The notes beneath the pieces are model-generated. The model did no database searches. It worked only from the letters and a program-made list of their open reading frames with translations, and was not told the origin of the DNA. Below are positions 63,828-64,000 of a stretch of DNA of 64,000 nt, piece by piece. A program made the translations under genes and the position numbers. The stretch's first letter is position 1, and the number at the start of each line of letters is the position of its first letter. Source of the stretch: Tropicimonas sp. IMCC34011 (GTDB lineage: Bacteria; Pseudomonadota; Alphaproteobacteria; Rhodobacterales; Rhodobacteraceae); contig NZ_QMEJ01000003.1 in assembly GCF_003390865.1 (NCBI RefSeq), forward strand, positions 124,001-188,000. Direction: 5' to 3'.

Positions 63828-64000
63828 ATGAAAGCGACACTCACCGCCATGGCTACCGTCCTGGCCGCCACCGCTGCCGGCGCGCAGGACCTGCCGCAGG
63901 CCGACAGCCAGTGGTACACCGATGCCCAAGGCGTCCTGAACGACATGATCGAGCGCCAGCAGAACACGAACCGCGCGCTCAACGTGATCCTCTTCGTCGC
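63828..64000 (+). CDS. Alkaline phosphatase, N-terminal part (runs off the window)
   Basis: The first 57 codons are visible. They show a signal peptide (about residues 1-20, ending AGAQ), then a segment DMIERQQNTNRALNVILFV that matches the start of PhoA-type alkaline phosphatases, whose metal-binding site begins with DGMG just after this point. The enzyme would be periplasmic and release phosphate from organic esters. The candidate Pho box upstream fits phosphate control. The rest of the gene lies outside the window. Confidence 0.78.
   Translation, partial: MKATLTAMATVLAATAAGAQDLPQADSQWYTDAQGVLNDMIERQQNTNRALNVILFV

Overview
The window looks like a chromosomal segment of a GC-rich alphaproteobacterium, most likely of the Rhodobacteraceae/Roseobacter group. 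The evidence is the family-typical gene content and order: LabA-like NYN gene next to folK, rpoZ followed by a bifunctional RelA/SpoT, three clustered peptide deformylase genes before fmt, glutathione-dependent formaldehyde oxidation genes, etfBA, a DUF6478 gene, and rpsO-pnp. I cannot name the genus. No tRNA, rRNA, CRISPR array, insertion sequence or prophage was recognised. The left edge falls at the stop of an IlvD/Edd dehydratase and the right edge cuts an alkaline phosphatase gene.

Region 1 (about 1-7,800) is a compact carbohydrate-acid catabolism island. It holds an arabonate-type [2Fe-2S] dehydratase, a DapA-family aldolase/dehydratase and separate DhaK and DhaL kinase subunits. It also holds a stand-alone LarB (nickel-pincer cofactor synthesis) and three different regulators (GntR/FCD, LacI, IclR). 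A Gfo/Idh/MocA aldose dehydrogenase resembling L-arabinose/D-galactose 1-dehydrogenases lies 50 kb away (56.9 kb) and could supply an upstream step.

Region 2 (about 8-16 kb) carries two paralogous secreted proteins of unknown function, an I78-type inhibitor-like lipoprotein, and class III alcohol dehydrogenase and S-formylglutathione hydrolase (formaldehyde detoxification, separated by other genes). It also has a GNAT acetyltransferase, an NYN/OST-HTH protein, a TetR regulator beside a tiny secreted peptide, and an AEC transporter.

Region 3 (about 16-24 kb) is a penicillin-binding protein 1C gene overlapping a giant alpha-2-macroglobulin gene, an envelope-defence pair.

Region 4 (about 24-36 kb) is housekeeping: three deformylases (the third degenerate) with fmt, a beta-lactamase-fold hydrolase, rnhA-DUF3429-ispH, a YqaA-type membrane protein, NYN/folK, rpoZ-RSH-DUF2062, and an M48 peptidase with a DUF898 membrane protein. 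The RSH gene has no ordinary start codon upstream of its conserved N-terminus.

Region 5 (about 37-54 kb) contains parC, an SH3 protein, an SDR, a HIG1-like peptide, a cobalamin adenosyltransferase, etfBA, an S49 peptidase operon, uvrC (with a good Pho-box match and a DnaA-box-like site upstream), a DUF6478 pair, ilvD, a CPBP-like protein that has lost its catalytic residues, and an MscS channel.

Region 6 (about 54-64 kb) contains leuC with a strong terminator, an HdeD-like protein, the aldose dehydrogenase, truB-DUF1643, an RTX protein, rpsO-pnp with a structured leader and a strong terminator, and a phosphatase gene preceded by a candidate Pho box.
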